Part shown: positions 16,971 to 25,450 of the stretch, piece by piece
Position numbering within the stretch: position 1 is the first letter of the stretch
Layout: each line of letters begins with the position of its first letter
From: Pseudomonadota bacterium
GTDB lineage: Bacteria; Pseudomonadota; Gammaproteobacteria; UBA1113
Assembly: GCA_021782495.1 (NCBI GenBank)
Contig: JAJXUV010000002.1
Span: 205,791-269,790, forward strand
Reading direction: 5' to 3'
Length of the DNA: 64,000 bases
Notes under the pieces: model-generated
The model's database searches: none
Told to the model about the DNA's origin: nothing
What the model saw: only the letters and a program-made list of their open reading frames with translations
Translations under genes and position numbers: made by a program

Positions 16971-18547
16971 TGATTAGAATTATTCTAAGCCTTTTTGCTT
17001 TAGCGGTGTTTTTGAGTGGCTGTGATTCTATTGCTCTGTGGAAATCTAATGATCGCGAATACGATAAAGATAAAAAAATCATCGAAACCAAGCAAGCCGA
17101 TATCAAAATACCGCCTTCTCCTGTGGTCAACAAAAACAAAGCTTATGTCGATACCACACCTATAAGCTTGCATCATGAACCGGCTTGGTATTCCGAGCAT
17201 GTCACACTGAATGGGGCAGAATTGCCTTTTAGTTTTTACGTAAATCAACTGTTGGGCAGTGTGCCAGTGGATGTCCACATGGAACCTAGTGTAAATCCCG
17301 CGCATAGGGTGACCCTACATTACGATGGTACGATCAAAGGGGCTTTGTCAGAATTAGCCGCTAAATCTAATTATTTTTACACGTATAACGCAAGCAATAG
17401 GAGTATGACTTGGTCTGCATTACAAACCAAAGTATTTGACATTTCTTTTATTCCAGGGGTTTCTAAATACAGTCTAGGGCCAACCACCTCACCCAGTTTA
17501 ACAAGCAGCAGTGCAGGGGGCGGTAGCGGAGGAACCACGACGACCATGGTGGGTATCGATATTACAGCGACAGGAGAATACTCTAACATCAGCAATGGCA
17601 GTTTATCCGTGTGGGACGATATTAAAAATACTGTGACGACGCTTTTATCGCCCAAAGGTAAACTCAGTGTTTCACAATCAACGACGACAATCACAGTGCG
17701 CGATCGTCCCTCAAATATTAGGGATATTAGCCATTATTTGGCAAAAATGAATAAAATTCTCTCTAAACAAGTGCATTTTAATGTGCAAGTCTTAGATGTG
17801 CAATTGAATAAGCAATTTCAATACGGAATCAATTGGAATGCCATTCAATATAATATCAATAGCCACAATAGTTCGGTAGGTTTCAATGCCAATTTTTCAT
17901 CAGCGGCGGGAGGCATATTAACCAATCAAAATCCAGGGTCTTTCAGTTATGCTCCAGGCAATAAATTTACGGCTGCCAGTGAAATCATGCTTCAAGCTTT
18001 GGAGCAACAAGGCAAAGTCACGATTGTGACGCAACCTTCTATCACCACTTTGAACGATCAAGTGGCGCAACTGGCTATCCAAACGCAACAAAGTTATTTG
18101 GCTTCTCAAACCAGCACGATTACGGGCGGGAATAATTCTTTGTCGCAACTTACCTTAACCCCAGGTACGGTGAACTATGGATTTCAAATGTATCTCTTGC
18201 CGAAAATTCAGGATGATAAAATATATTTGCAAATCAGTAGCGTCCTATCCAGTTTAAGCGGGTTAACGATCGTCAGCCAATTTGGCCAAACCGCGTCCTC
18301 AGCGGACTCGAGCAGTACGGCCAATGCCATTCAAGTCCCCAATTTGGCGCAAAAGAATTTTAATCAACGCGCTGTTTTGCGCAATGGCCAAACCCTGGTG
18401 ATGGCTGGGTTTAGAAGTTTAAATGACAATAACCAAAAAGACTCTATCGCAGGTTTAACAGCCTTGGGCGGTGTGGCGGGGCAATCCCTGAATGAAGAAT
18501 TAGTGGTCTTGATTACCCCGATTATCTTGAATGGGGATAATTTCTAA
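16970..18547 (+). CDS. pilN: PilN-type lipoprotein secretin of a type IVb pilus
   Basis: A 525-residue outer-membrane secretin. It has a lipoprotein signal with lipobox LSGC (C18), N-terminal domains with HRVTLHYDGTIKGALSELA and a Gly/Thr/Ser-rich insert (about residues 170-195), and a C-terminal secretin core ending NQRAVLRNGQTLVMAGFR, then LNEELVVLITPIIL. PilN forms the outer-membrane ring for thin-pilus extrusion in R64-like systems. It overlaps both neighbours by one base (TAATG), a tightly coupled operon. It is full length with no frameshift. Confidence 0.9.
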   Translation: MIRIILSLFALAVFLSGCDSIALWKSNDREYDKDKKIIETKQADIKIPPSPVVNKNKAYVDTTPISLHHEPAWYSEHVTLNGAELPFSFYVNQLLGSVPVDVHMEPSVNPAHRVTLHYDGTIKGALSELAAKSNYFYTYNASNRSMTWSALQTKVFDISFIPGVSKYSLGPTTSPSLTSSSAGGGSGGTTTTMVGIDITATGEYSNISNGSLSVWDDIKNTVTTLLSPKGKLSVSQSTTTITVRDRPSNIRDISHYLAKMNKILSKQVHFNVQVLDVQLNKQFQYGINWNAIQYNINSHNSSVGFNANFSSAAGGILTNQNPGSFSYAPGNKFTAASEIMLQALEQQGKVTIVTQPSITTLNDQVAQLAIQTQQSYLASQTSTITGGNNSLSQLTLTPGTVNYGFQMYLLPKIQDDKIYLQISSVLSSLSGLTIVSQFGQTASSADSSSTANAIQVPNLAQKNFNQRAVLRNGQTLVMAGFRSLNDNNQKDSIAGLTALGGVAGQSLNEELVVLITPIILNGDNF

Positions 18548-19788
18548 TGACCCAACTGACGCGCTATGATGATGTCAAATTCGTTGTTTTAACGTACAGA
18601 GAATTATTGACAGCGGCTTCCGCCAGTGTGATGAAGCGCGAAATTCAATTATTGGCGGCGGAAAATGGTCAATATGTTAAATGTTTTGAACGCGAGCAGG
18701 GTGTTGAAACCGTTTTTTCCAGAGACAGTGGTTATTTGTTGGCAGAATCCGTCTGGGATTATTTTGGGCAACCGGACAATTTAATTTATTGTGAAGAATT
18801 GCCCAATGGCAATGCCGTGTTGGTGGTCATTCGCGGTGGTACCGTATTTTTAGATACGGAAGTCGGTCTTCGCAATCTGATGGATGAACTGACGGCTTTG
18901 AGCTTGGGTAGTGTCGCTTATCAAATCAAATTGTTTGGTAATCTTCCGATTGGTGAAGGTTCTAGTCAATTTCAATTCCCGCGCCAAAACGTTGATAAAA
19001 TAGAGTGGTTGGAAGCGTCGCCCTTTTTGGCTTTAGCGCCCAAAGAAGACTATGAACTGGGCACCGTCAAACAAGCTTTTGTCAGTTTAGGCTACACGCG
19101 AGCCGCTATCAAAAAAATGGCGATTGTCGGTATTGCGTTGTTGGTGATTGGTTTACTCGTTTGGTGGATTTCCAAACCCAATGCGCCGCCTCCCCCGCCA
19201 GTGGTACAAGGTCCACCGCCGCCACCGCCGGATCCTTATCTAGCCTTTAAACAAGCATTGACCACGCCTGCGCCCGATGATATCTTGAGTGATTTGGTCA
19301 ATACCTTAACGGATGCCTATACGATTCCGGGTTGGACGCCGCAATCTTTGAGTTTGGCGGGGACGACGGCGACCGTGACTTTGTCTAAAAATGGTGGAAA
19401 TGCGGGAATTTTATTGGCTTGGAAACGTTCTCATCCGGATATAAAATTGAGTATCAACAGTGGACAAGCCATGATGACTTACACTTTGCAAGAAACGTCG
19501 CGCGCTACACCCGAAGTTATTTATAAATTACCTGATTTGTTGGCCAATCTTTACGATGAATTGAATGTGAAATTTCCGGGGAGTACAGTGTCGGTAGGGG
19601 CGATCACGACAGCCGATCATTATCAAAAAAGCAATATTAACATTAGCTTTAACGATCAATCCCCGGACAGTTTGTTGGTATTGGTCGAGGTGTTAAAGGG
19701 TTTACCCGCTGTGTTGAACTCTGCCTCGATGACAGTCAGCAATGGTTTAATATCAGGACAACTGGGGATCCAGTTGATAGGAGCGTAA
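18547..19788 (+). CDS. pilO: PilO-type type IVb pilus inner-membrane protein
   Basis: The 413-residue protein resembles PilO of R64-type pili: a large N-terminal cytoplasmic domain (about residues 1-190, including YIKLFGNLPIG-like and RQNVDKIEWLEAS segments), one membrane helix (about 195-215, AIVGIALLVIGLLVWWI), then a Pro-rich stretch (NAPPPPPVVQGPPPPPPDP) and a periplasmic domain. It probably links the cytoplasmic motor platform to the periplasmic PilP/PilN part. It overlaps pilN by one base and pilP by one base. Confidence 0.85.
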   Translation: MTQLTRYDDVKFVVLTYRELLTAASASVMKREIQLLAAENGQYVKCFEREQGVETVFSRDSGYLLAESVWDYFGQPDNLIYCEELPNGNAVLVVIRGGTVFLDTEVGLRNLMDELTALSLGSVAYQIKLFGNLPIGEGSSQFQFPRQNVDKIEWLEASPFLALAPKEDYELGTVKQAFVSLGYTRAAIKKMAIVGIALLVIGLLVWWISKPNAPPPPPVVQGPPPPPPDPYLAFKQALTTPAPDDILSDLVNTLTDAYTIPGWTPQSLSLAGTTATVTLSKNGGNAGILLAWKRSHPDIKLSINSGQAMMTYTLQETSRATPEVIYKLPDLLANLYDELNVKFPGSTVSVGAITTADHYQKSNINISFNDQSPDSLLVLVEVLKGLPAVLNSASMTVSNGLISGQLGIQLIGA

Positions 19789-20636
19789 TGATGGCATGGT
19801 CAGATATGGAACCCAAACAAAAAGGGATGTTGATTGCAACGGTATTACTCTTTCTTATCATTGGCTATATGGTTTATAAAATGTTTTTTGCTGGCAACAG
19901 CACGCCGCCGCTTCCAGTTCCTGCTGCCAAGCCGAGTCCGGTTGCGGCAAAGCCAGCAACACCCTCTGTTGCGCCGACCAATGCAGCAACAAACAATCCC
20001 GCCGCCGATTTGGCGGTTGCCAACCCAGGTGCGCCTGGCGCCAATGCTGCACCCACTGTACCGGTTGCGCCTTCGGTTGTCGAAATGCCCAAACGCGAAT
20101 TAACACCCGAAGAACTCGCTTTATTAGAAGAGCGCCGTCAAGTGCAGCAACAGTATTTGCAATTGGTCAATCAATACCAATTGACGGAAATGCAAAACAA
20201 GGTTGCAACTTCACAATCAAATTTGCTTAAAACAGAAATAGATGCTGCTAAATCAGCGCAACAAGCGGCTCGATTGGGATTGGTTTTGCCAGGCCAAGGA
20301 GACGATACCAACAAAGGATTAACCGGAGTGAGTTTGGTGTATGTGGGGCAAAAAAATGGCATTTGGAGCGGGGTTTTAAACGTACGTGGTGCATATGTCA
20401 ATGTAAAAGTGGGATCTCGTTTGATAGATGGTTCTGTCGTCAGTCGAATTAAGGAATCGGGGTTAGTGATAGTCAAGGATGGTGAACCCCATATTTTAAC
20501 GGTGCCGATAGTGATGGATCACGAATCTTTGGATCAAACCACCGCCACCAGCGACAATTCGGGGGCTGCCAGCAGTGGTGACAATGGCGGTGCTTCTGCT
20601 CCGAGCAGTAATCCGGATAACACGAGTGGGCAATGA
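19788..20636 (+). CDS. pilP: PilP-type type IVb pilus protein
   Basis: The 282-residue protein has a short cytoplasmic start, one membrane helix (about residues 14-33, LIATVLLFLIIGYMVYKMFF), an Ala/Pro-rich linker, a coiled segment (about 105-165) and a C-terminal PilP domain (about 180-245, GVSLVYVGQKNGIWSGVLNVRGAYVNVKVG). It ends in a Ser/Gly/Asn-rich tail. PilP proteins bridge inner membrane and secretin. It overlaps pilO by one base and sixA by four bases. No pilQ, pilR, pilS, pilT or pilU follows, so the classic operon stops here. Confidence 0.85.
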   Translation: MMAWSDMEPKQKGMLIATVLLFLIIGYMVYKMFFAGNSTPPLPVPAAKPSPVAAKPATPSVAPTNAATNNPAADLAVANPGAPGANAAPTVPVAPSVVEMPKRELTPEELALLEERRQVQQQYLQLVNQYQLTEMQNKVATSQSNLLKTEIDAAKSAQQAARLGLVLPGQGDDTNKGLTGVSLVYVGQKNGIWSGVLNVRGAYVNVKVGSRLIDGSVVSRIKESGLVIVKDGEPHILTVPIVMDHESLDQTTATSDNSGAASSGDNGGASAPSSNPDNTSGQ

Positions 20637-21079
20637 ATAAAACGCTCATCTTGATGCGTCATGGAGAAGCGGGGACTGCAGTGCGTGATTTTGATAGGCC
20701 TTTGACTGAGCAAGGCGCGGAGAAATGCCGAATTCAGGGAGCGCTTTTAACAGAGCAGGGCGTTCAATTGAGTACCTTGGTGACCAGTCCCGCTTTAAGG
20801 GCTTTTTCCAGTGCACTGGCGGTGGCTCAAGCCATGCATTATCCAGAAACTCAGATAATGACGGATGAAGCACTGTACAATGCACCAGCCGATGCCTTAT
20901 TCAATGCGATCCAAGGGTTTGAAGACAGTTGGCATACTGTGTTATTGATAGCGCATAATCCTGGAATCAGTGTCTTGGCGCGATCTTTCAATTCAACTAT
21001 TTCCGCTGATTTAGACGTAGGCGACTTCTGCGTACTGTCTTTTCCGGTATTCCATTGGCAGGATATCAGAGTTTGCTGA
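20633..21079 (+). CDS. sixA: SixA-type phosphohistidine phosphatase
   Basis: A 148-residue histidine phosphatase with the catalytic RHG motif (LMRHGEAG, residues 7-14), the second arginine in TSPALRA, and the second histidine in LLIAHNPGIS. SixA removes phosphate from histidine-containing phosphocarriers such as ArcB or the nitrogen PTS protein NPr. Its ATG overlaps the pilP stop (ATGA), so it is translated with the pilus genes, an unusual partner. The substrate here is unknown. Confidence 0.9.
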   Translation: MNKTLILMRHGEAGTAVRDFDRPLTEQGAEKCRIQGALLTEQGVQLSTLVTSPALRAFSSALAVAQAMHYPETQIMTDEALYNAPADALFNAIQGFEDSWHTVLLIAHNPGISVLARSFNSTISADLDVGDFCVLSFPVFHWQDIRVC

Positions 21080-21130
21080 CTGTTCTTATATCTACTTGAA
21101 TTATAAATATTTTCTTAGCCTTAAGCCTCG

Positions 21131-21232
21131 AAGGCCCTCATCATTACGAGATAAACTGTTATTCGTTTCGTGGTTTTGCACCAGAGCGGTAGAATGGTTT
21201 CTCTCGCAATGACGGCCTTCAGGATCTGGGTT
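21131..21232. repeat. Degenerate family C repeat
   Basis: The stretch ends in CTCTCGCAATGACGGCC and contains CAGAGCGGTAGAATGG. It resembles one half of the GTCATTGCGAG repeats found at 36052-36302, 37045-37131 and 56578-56652. No coding frame is seen in 21080-21275. Confidence 0.5.
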
Positions 21233-21285
21233 TTTAATTCAAAATCAGTTAGTTAGCAGCTAATTTTTCATTTAAGTTATGTGAT

Positions 21286-21464
21286 CTCTGCAGGGGACAA
21301 AAAACGACGGTGTCATCCCTGCGAAAGCAGGGATCCAGTAAAAAACGCTATTTAACACTGGATCCCTGCTTTCGCAGGGATGACAGAATTGTAGTCTTGG
21401 CAGGGATGACAGACGGGCATTTGTGTATTATATGGGCTAGTTTTGTTTTTTGTCTCCTGCAGAG
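21286..21464. mobile_element. 179-bp MITE-like element with terminal inverted repeats and 9-bp target duplication
   Basis: The ends are CTCTGCAGGGGACAAAAAAC (21286-21305) and its inverse GTTTTTTGTCTCCTGCAGAG (21445-21464), 19 of 20 bases matching. The element is flanked by the direct repeat TTATGTGAT on both sides (21277-21285 and 21465-21473), as expected of a target-site duplication. It has no transposase gene and encloses a perfect family B palindrome (21311-21385). It is a non-autonomous element, moved by a transposase elsewhere, or an old insertion carrying a nested repeat. Confidence 0.75.
21311..21385. repeat. Family B palindrome, copy 1
   Basis: Perfect 29-bp arms (21311-21339 and 21357-21385), core TGTCATCCCTGCGAAAGCAG, with a 17-nt loop. 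Other copies lie at 25375, 25968, 32697 and 35310. When translated, one frame of this family gives VIPAKAGIQ, a peptide familiar from palindromic repeats in many proteobacteria. A further partial arm (CAGGGATGACAG) follows at about 21400. Confidence 0.92.
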
Positions 21465-21610
21465 TTATGTGATTAAAAAAGCAAAACATTTAATATTTTC
21501 TTAAGAATTTTATGTTATTCTTAAGGCATGGACTAGGAAAAGCAACGGATGCTCATTACGGAAAGTACCTAAGATTCTTATTTATAATAAATATAAATTC
21601 GGGGGTAAAA

Positions 21611-22963
21611 ATGACTTCTGGTGCAGACTTAATAAATGAAAACGATATTCCTTTAAGCCTTCTTACAAGGGCGTTGATCACCAGCGAACAAATTGGAATC
21701 GCGCTAAATGAAGTTGATTCGGCTATTCGAACCACTGTCAATCCTGTTCGTATATGGTTGAATAGGATATTAACAGAGATTTTATACTTTGATACAATAC
21801 AAGAACTTTCTAAAACCTCAAGAGGTTTATCTATTTTAGGGGTGATCATTTACATCCCAAGAGTTATTCAAGACCTTTACTATATTATCCAAGCGCTGGT
21901 CGAAGATTATGAAAGCAAAGGGGAGTTTGATCTCGACGCTGCCCTGTTAATACTCCAAACCCGAGGGTTTGATGCCCTAGATGCAGCTATTTGGGCCGCT
22001 ATTTTGCTATTAGTACTTACAGGCGTCACGGGCCTTGTCGTAGCACCTTTTATATTCTTTGGTTATGGATTTGATTTATTTGAGAGTATTTTTACGCATC
22101 CCAAAAAGATTGCTGATTTACAAAAAAGGATAGATGAGATAACCCAACAAATCGAGGCTGAGAGCTCAGAAGAGAGAACGAAGAGCATACCCGATCCTGA
22201 TTGCTCTAAACCGGAAAAGCGGAGCAAATCAGAGATACTACAAGAACGAGCAAAAATTTTATCAGAGCAAAAGGAACTCTGTGAACAACACCGTAACCTG
22301 AATATAGGTCTATCGGCTGGGTTCGTTATAAACGCAGGCGTTTATCTTGGATTGCAAACCTGTCTTAAATTTGGGCTTTTGGTCGCGCTATCCGCGGTAG
22401 CACCGCCGCTCACCATAGCCGTGTTAAGCGTGGCTATTATCGGTAGTATCGCATCCATTGCGTATTATTTCTGTGTGAAAAAACCAAGAGAAGAAGAATT
22501 TGCAAAAAGACTCGCAGAGTTAGAAGCAGAGCAGAAAGCGCTGGAAGCAGAGCTCAAAGAATTAGAAGAAACTGAACCGGCTTTTGGATCTGGAAAATCA
22601 GTGAGTGTTTCGCCCAAAGTAGAACAACAGCCTGCAGAACAACCCGAAAACTTCGAATCCGCTCCCCCCAACGATTTCAAACTTGCTCCCACTCTGCCGC
22701 CAGTAACGGAAGGTTCACCCAAAAAAGTGAGGCAAGGAAAAATAGTTCAAGAATGTGGTGGCCAAATGCATTTTAAGCCTTCTGAGTCTTCTAGTTCTTT
22801 GGTTAGACCTTCTCTAATAAATATACAATCCCCACCCCCACCAGCATCAGACGTAGAGATGAGTGGTGGCGTTTCCGGTGGGTCTTTATCGCCAGCCGAA
22901 GGTTCCGCAAGCCCTCATTGCCCTCCATCGATCTCGCAAGCCGTCATGACGAATAGCTTGTGA
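21611..22963 (+). CDS. Hypothetical membrane/coiled-coil protein, effector-like
   Basis: I do not recognise this 450-residue protein. It has an N-terminal helical region, a hydrophobic block (about residues 125-158), a coiled-coil (about 165-220, rich in Glu/Lys), a second hydrophobic pair (about 230-285, CLKFGLLVALSAVAPP and ISLAY-like ending at YYFCVKKP), another strong coiled-coil (about 290-320, repeated LEAEQKALEAEL) and a Pro/Ser-rich tail. Start ATG 21611 has GGGGG before it; the frame extends to 21512. This architecture is common among secreted effectors of intracellular Legionellales, but that is only an inference. Palindromic repeats flank it on both sides. Confidence 0.65.
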   Translation: MTSGADLINENDIPLSLLTRALITSEQIGIALNEVDSAIRTTVNPVRIWLNRILTEILYFDTIQELSKTSRGLSILGVIIYIPRVIQDLYYIIQALVEDYESKGEFDLDAALLILQTRGFDALDAAIWAAILLLVLTGVTGLVVAPFIFFGYGFDLFESIFTHPKKIADLQKRIDEITQQIEAESSEERTKSIPDPDCSKPEKRSKSEILQERAKILSEQKELCEQHRNLNIGLSAGFVINAGVYLGLQTCLKFGLLVALSAVAPPLTIAVLSVAIIGSIASIAYYFCVKKPREEEFAKRLAELEAEQKALEAELKELEETEPAFGSGKSVSVSPKVEQQPAEQPENFESAPPNDFKLAPTLPPVTEGSPKKVRQGKIVQECGGQMHFKPSESSSSLVRPSLINIQSPPPPASDVEMSGGVSGGSLSPAEGSASPHCPPSISQAVMTNSL

Positions 22964-23061
22964 CGAAGCAAAAAATGCTTGCGAAAAGCACGAAGCGCAA
23001 ACGCAGTGAGTGCTAAGTCAATCCAGGAAGAGATGTTTAGTACGAACATACTGAGCTGTAA

Positions 23062-23197
23062 CCGAGCCGCGACCGTCAGGGAGCGGAGGTTCGAAGTAAG
23101 GAACTACAACTGCGAGAAAACGGCTATTGAAATGGCTGCATTTAGCTAAGGGTAATTCCTCACTTCGAACCTCCGCTCCCTGACGGTCGCGGCTCGG
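23062..23197. repeat. Family A palindrome, copy 2 (longest)
   Basis: Perfect 36-bp arms (23062-23097 and 23162-23197) separated by 64 nt. The arm starts CCGAGCCGCGACCGTCAGGG. It fills most of the gap 22964-23320 between two convergent genes. The remaining 23200-23320 holds only a degenerate stretch (23265-23291) similar to one at 48537-48563. Confidence 0.92.
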
Positions 23198-23264
23198 ACA
23201 GAATTCGCGTTAAAAGCTAAGAATACGAGATAATTGTTTTGCTGGTTATCACGCGGTGGTCGGC

Positions 23265-23291
23265 CCCTGCGAACGGAATCTCGAAAGAAGA
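23265..23291 (-). repeat. Degenerate dispersed repeat, shared with 48537-48563
   Basis: On the minus strand the sequence starts TCTTCTTTCGAGATTCCG and matches the plus strand at 48537-48563 in about 22 of 27 positions. Both translate to SSFEI in one frame. The family is unknown; the similarity is modest. Confidence 0.4.
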
Positions 23292-23320
23292 GTCTTCCCG
23301 CGCTCGAAATAGTGCGCGAC

Positions 23321-23644
23321 CTAACCCGCCCCCCACAACTTCTCCAATTGGTAAAAATCTCTCGTTTGCGGCATCATAATATGTATCACCATACGACCCA
23401 AATCGACCAAGACCCATTCGCTGTCTTGAGTACCTTCCACGCCTAATAATTCTTTTTTGTGTTCTTTCAAACCTTCTAGGATGTGATCAGAGATCGCTTT
23501 GACATGACGTGCAGACGTGCCAGAGCAAATAATCATGGTGTCGGTGATGGTGGTGAGTGCGCGCACGTCTAAGGTTTGAATGTTAGCGGCTTTGCTGTCG
23601 TCTAAAATATGTAAAATGTGTTCTAATAAAAGATCAGATGTCAT
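23321..23644 (-). CDS. rsfS: Ribosomal silencing factor RsfS
   Basis: RsfS binds ribosomal protein uL14 and keeps the 50S subunit from joining the 30S in stationary phase. From the ATG at 23644 the product has 107 residues, matching the family (about 105), and shows the DUF143 pattern LDVRALTTITDTMIICSGTSARHVKAI and WVLVDLGRMVIHIMMPQTRDFYQLEKLW. The frame is open further upstream to 23728, but that part lies inside nadD and looks unlike RsfS. It overlaps the nadD 3' end by 11 bp. The usual next gene, rlmH, is absent; a palindrome follows. Confidence 0.95.
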   Translation of the reverse strand: MTSDLLLEHILHILDDSKAANIQTLDVRALTTITDTMIICSGTSARHVKAISDHILEGLKEHKKELLGVEGTQDSEWVLVDLGRMVIHIMMPQTRDFYQLEKLWGAG

Positions 23645-24290
23645 GTGTGTACCCATAAAGTTGATGTTCTTGTATATATTGATAAACGCTGTCCGGCAGC
23701 AAAAAACGAACGTCCCAATGTGCTGCAATTTGCGAGCGAATGTCGCTGGCAGAAATCATCAATTGCGAGACATTTTGAATGTAAATGCCACCATGCAAGC
23801 GTCGGTGCAAATCTTCAGCATCGTTCAATTGATGTTGCGCGATAAAATTAGTCAAAACTTCTGTCAGCAAAAAAGGACTTCCTGCGCGCATGCCAACCAC
23901 AATGTGAACGTAGTCCAATAATTCTCGCCAAGCTTTCCATTGATCGAGTGCCAAAAAAGCATCGCTGCCCAACAACAAACACAAAGGCCTTTCTTTGAAT
24001 TCTTGACGTAAGGATTGAACCGTTTCTATCATGTAAGAAGGGGTATCGCGTCGCAATTCTCGATCGTCTACGCAAAAAGATTTGACCGGTTCGATGGCTA
24101 AGCGCAATAAACTCAAACGTTGTTCCGCTGTGCCAAAGATTTTTTCTTTGTGGACAGGCAATTTGCAGGGAATAAAACGCACTTCTTCTAAATTTAAAAT
24201 TTGCATGCAATCGAGCGCCAAACGAAGATGACCATAATGAATGGGATCAAAAGCGCCACCTAACAATCCGATGGGTTTGGTCGATGTCAT
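23634..24290 (-). CDS. nadD: Nicotinate-nucleotide adenylyltransferase NadD
   Basis: NadD makes deamido-NAD from nicotinate mononucleotide and ATP, an essential step of NAD synthesis. The 218-residue protein has the nucleotidylyltransferase signature GLLGGAFDPIHYGHLRLA (residues 8-25, the H-x-G-H pair at 18-21 region) and the C-terminal ISASDIRSQ motif (about residue 180) that grips ATP phosphates. It starts 1 bp after holA and overlaps rsfS, in the standard leuS-lptE-holA-nadD-rsfS order. Confidence 0.96.
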   Translation of the reverse strand: MTSTKPIGLLGGAFDPIHYGHLRLALDCMQILNLEEVRFIPCKLPVHKEKIFGTAEQRLSLLRLAIEPVKSFCVDDRELRRDTPSYMIETVQSLRQEFKERPLCLLLGSDAFLALDQWKAWRELLDYVHIVVGMRAGSPFLLTEVLTNFIAQHQLNDAEDLHRRLHGGIYIQNVSQLMISASDIRSQIAAHWDVRFLLPDSVYQYIQEHQLYGYTHDI

Positions 24291-24291
24291 T

Positions 24292-25317
24292 TCATACCTC
24301 CAATGTAAAAGCGAAAGGGGTTTTTGCGGTGCTCATCGTGCAAACCAAGTGACTTAAAATCAATTCAGGTTCACCGGGGAGCACGCCTTTTAAAATTTTA
24401 TCGCAACGCAGGGCTTTTTTAAATAAGGCTTGCCATTCAGCATACGGCAATCTTTTGGCCGCTTGTTGTAATGACGCTTTGCGTTGAGGCCATAATTTAT
24501 AAGCACTGAGTTCAGCATCCGTGGGAAGAGGATTTCCACTGAATAAAGTGAGCAAACGCAATTCGCGCAATAAAGCCCATATAATTAAATTATTTTCAAA
24601 ACCTTGTCGGCTTAAATGCTGCAGTATATTTTCCGCTTTAACTCCTTTACCTTGCAAAATCGCATCCGTGAGCTGGTTCAAGGTGTAATGGCCTTGAGGG
24701 GTGAGAAGTGCCAAAACTTCTGCCTCGCCAATGTTTTGATCGGCATAAGCGAGTTTTAAACTCCGCAAAGCATTTTTGGCCGCCAATAAATTGCCTTCAC
24801 AATGAAACAGCAGGGCATCGATGCCGCTGGCATCGAGTTTGAGTTCAAAAGTTTTAATTGATTCGGTTAACCATTTTTGCCATTCTCGTTCGTTTAAGGG
24901 CCATAAATTCACGAAGACCCCACGCGCTTCAGCCGCTTTATACCACGCACTTTGGTATTGATTATTCTCTAATTTTGAACTTTGAATGATGAGCAAAATA
25001 TCAGAGTGAATGCCTGCCAAACATTCTGAAAAATGAGAAGCACCTTTTTGCGTTAATTTACCCGCATTCAAATGCGCCAATAAAATTTTTCGGTCTTGCC
25101 ATAAAGAACGATTGTGTAAAGCTTGCCATAAAGCAGGATCTTCAAATTGACTGGTCAAAGTGAAATGTTGTTTTTCGGTGAAACCCTGTTCTTGGGCTTT
25201 GTTCAAAATCAAAGACAAAGCTTCTTCTTGCAATATGGCATCTTCACCGCTTAACCAATAAAAAGAGGCGAGATTGCGTTTGAGCGAAAAGGGGAGCTCG
25301 GTTAAAGTGATTTTCAT
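24292..25317 (-). CDS. holA: DNA polymerase III delta subunit HolA
   Basis: Delta is the wrench subunit of the clamp loader and opens the beta clamp. The 341-residue protein fits the family in length (E. coli 343) and has the N-terminal YWLSGEDAILQEEALSLI block (about residues 19-36), LLIIQSSKLENNQ and the late segments LLAAKNALRSLKLAY and NLIIWALLRELRLLT. It sits between lptE and nadD. An 87-bp gap before it contains part of a family B repeat, so the operon is looser here than usual. Confidence 0.93.
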   Translation of the reverse strand: MKITLTELPFSLKRNLASFYWLSGEDAILQEEALSLILNKAQEQGFTEKQHFTLTSQFEDPALWQALHNRSLWQDRKILLAHLNAGKLTQKGASHFSECLAGIHSDILLIIQSSKLENNQYQSAWYKAAEARGVFVNLWPLNEREWQKWLTESIKTFELKLDASGIDALLFHCEGNLLAAKNALRSLKLAYADQNIGEAEVLALLTPQGHYTLNQLTDAILQGKGVKAENILQHLSRQGFENNLIIWALLRELRLLTLFSGNPLPTDAELSAYKLWPQRKASLQQAAKRLPYAEWQALFKKALRCDKILKGVLPGEPELILSHLVCTMSTAKTPFAFTLEV

Positions 25318-25374
25318 AGCTTGTTTTTAATATCCTGTCATACTGTATGTCATTCCCGCGAAAGTCAACAATTC

Positions 25375-25450
25375 TGTCATCCCTGCGCAAGCAGGGATCT
25401 AGTTTCAAATAGGGGTTTCTGACTGGATCCCTGCTTGCGCAGGGATGACA
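25375..25450. repeat. Family B palindrome, copy 2, covering the 3' end of lptE
   Basis: Arms 25375-25403 and 25422-25450 with one mismatch; core TGTCATCCCTGCGCAAGCAG. It carries the GCGCAAGC variant shared with copy 5 at 35310, unlike the GCGAAAGC of copies 1, 3 and 4. The lptE stop codon lies inside its loop. Confidence 0.92.

Noticed and set aside
21310..21504. Short open frame giving a repeat-encoded peptide
   Set aside because: It is encoded by the family B palindrome and MITE-like ends; the peptide is a known by-product of such repeats.
23217..23417. Minus-strand open frame next to rsfS
   Set aside because: It overlaps rsfS in another frame and the rest is a degenerate repeat; no family resemblance.
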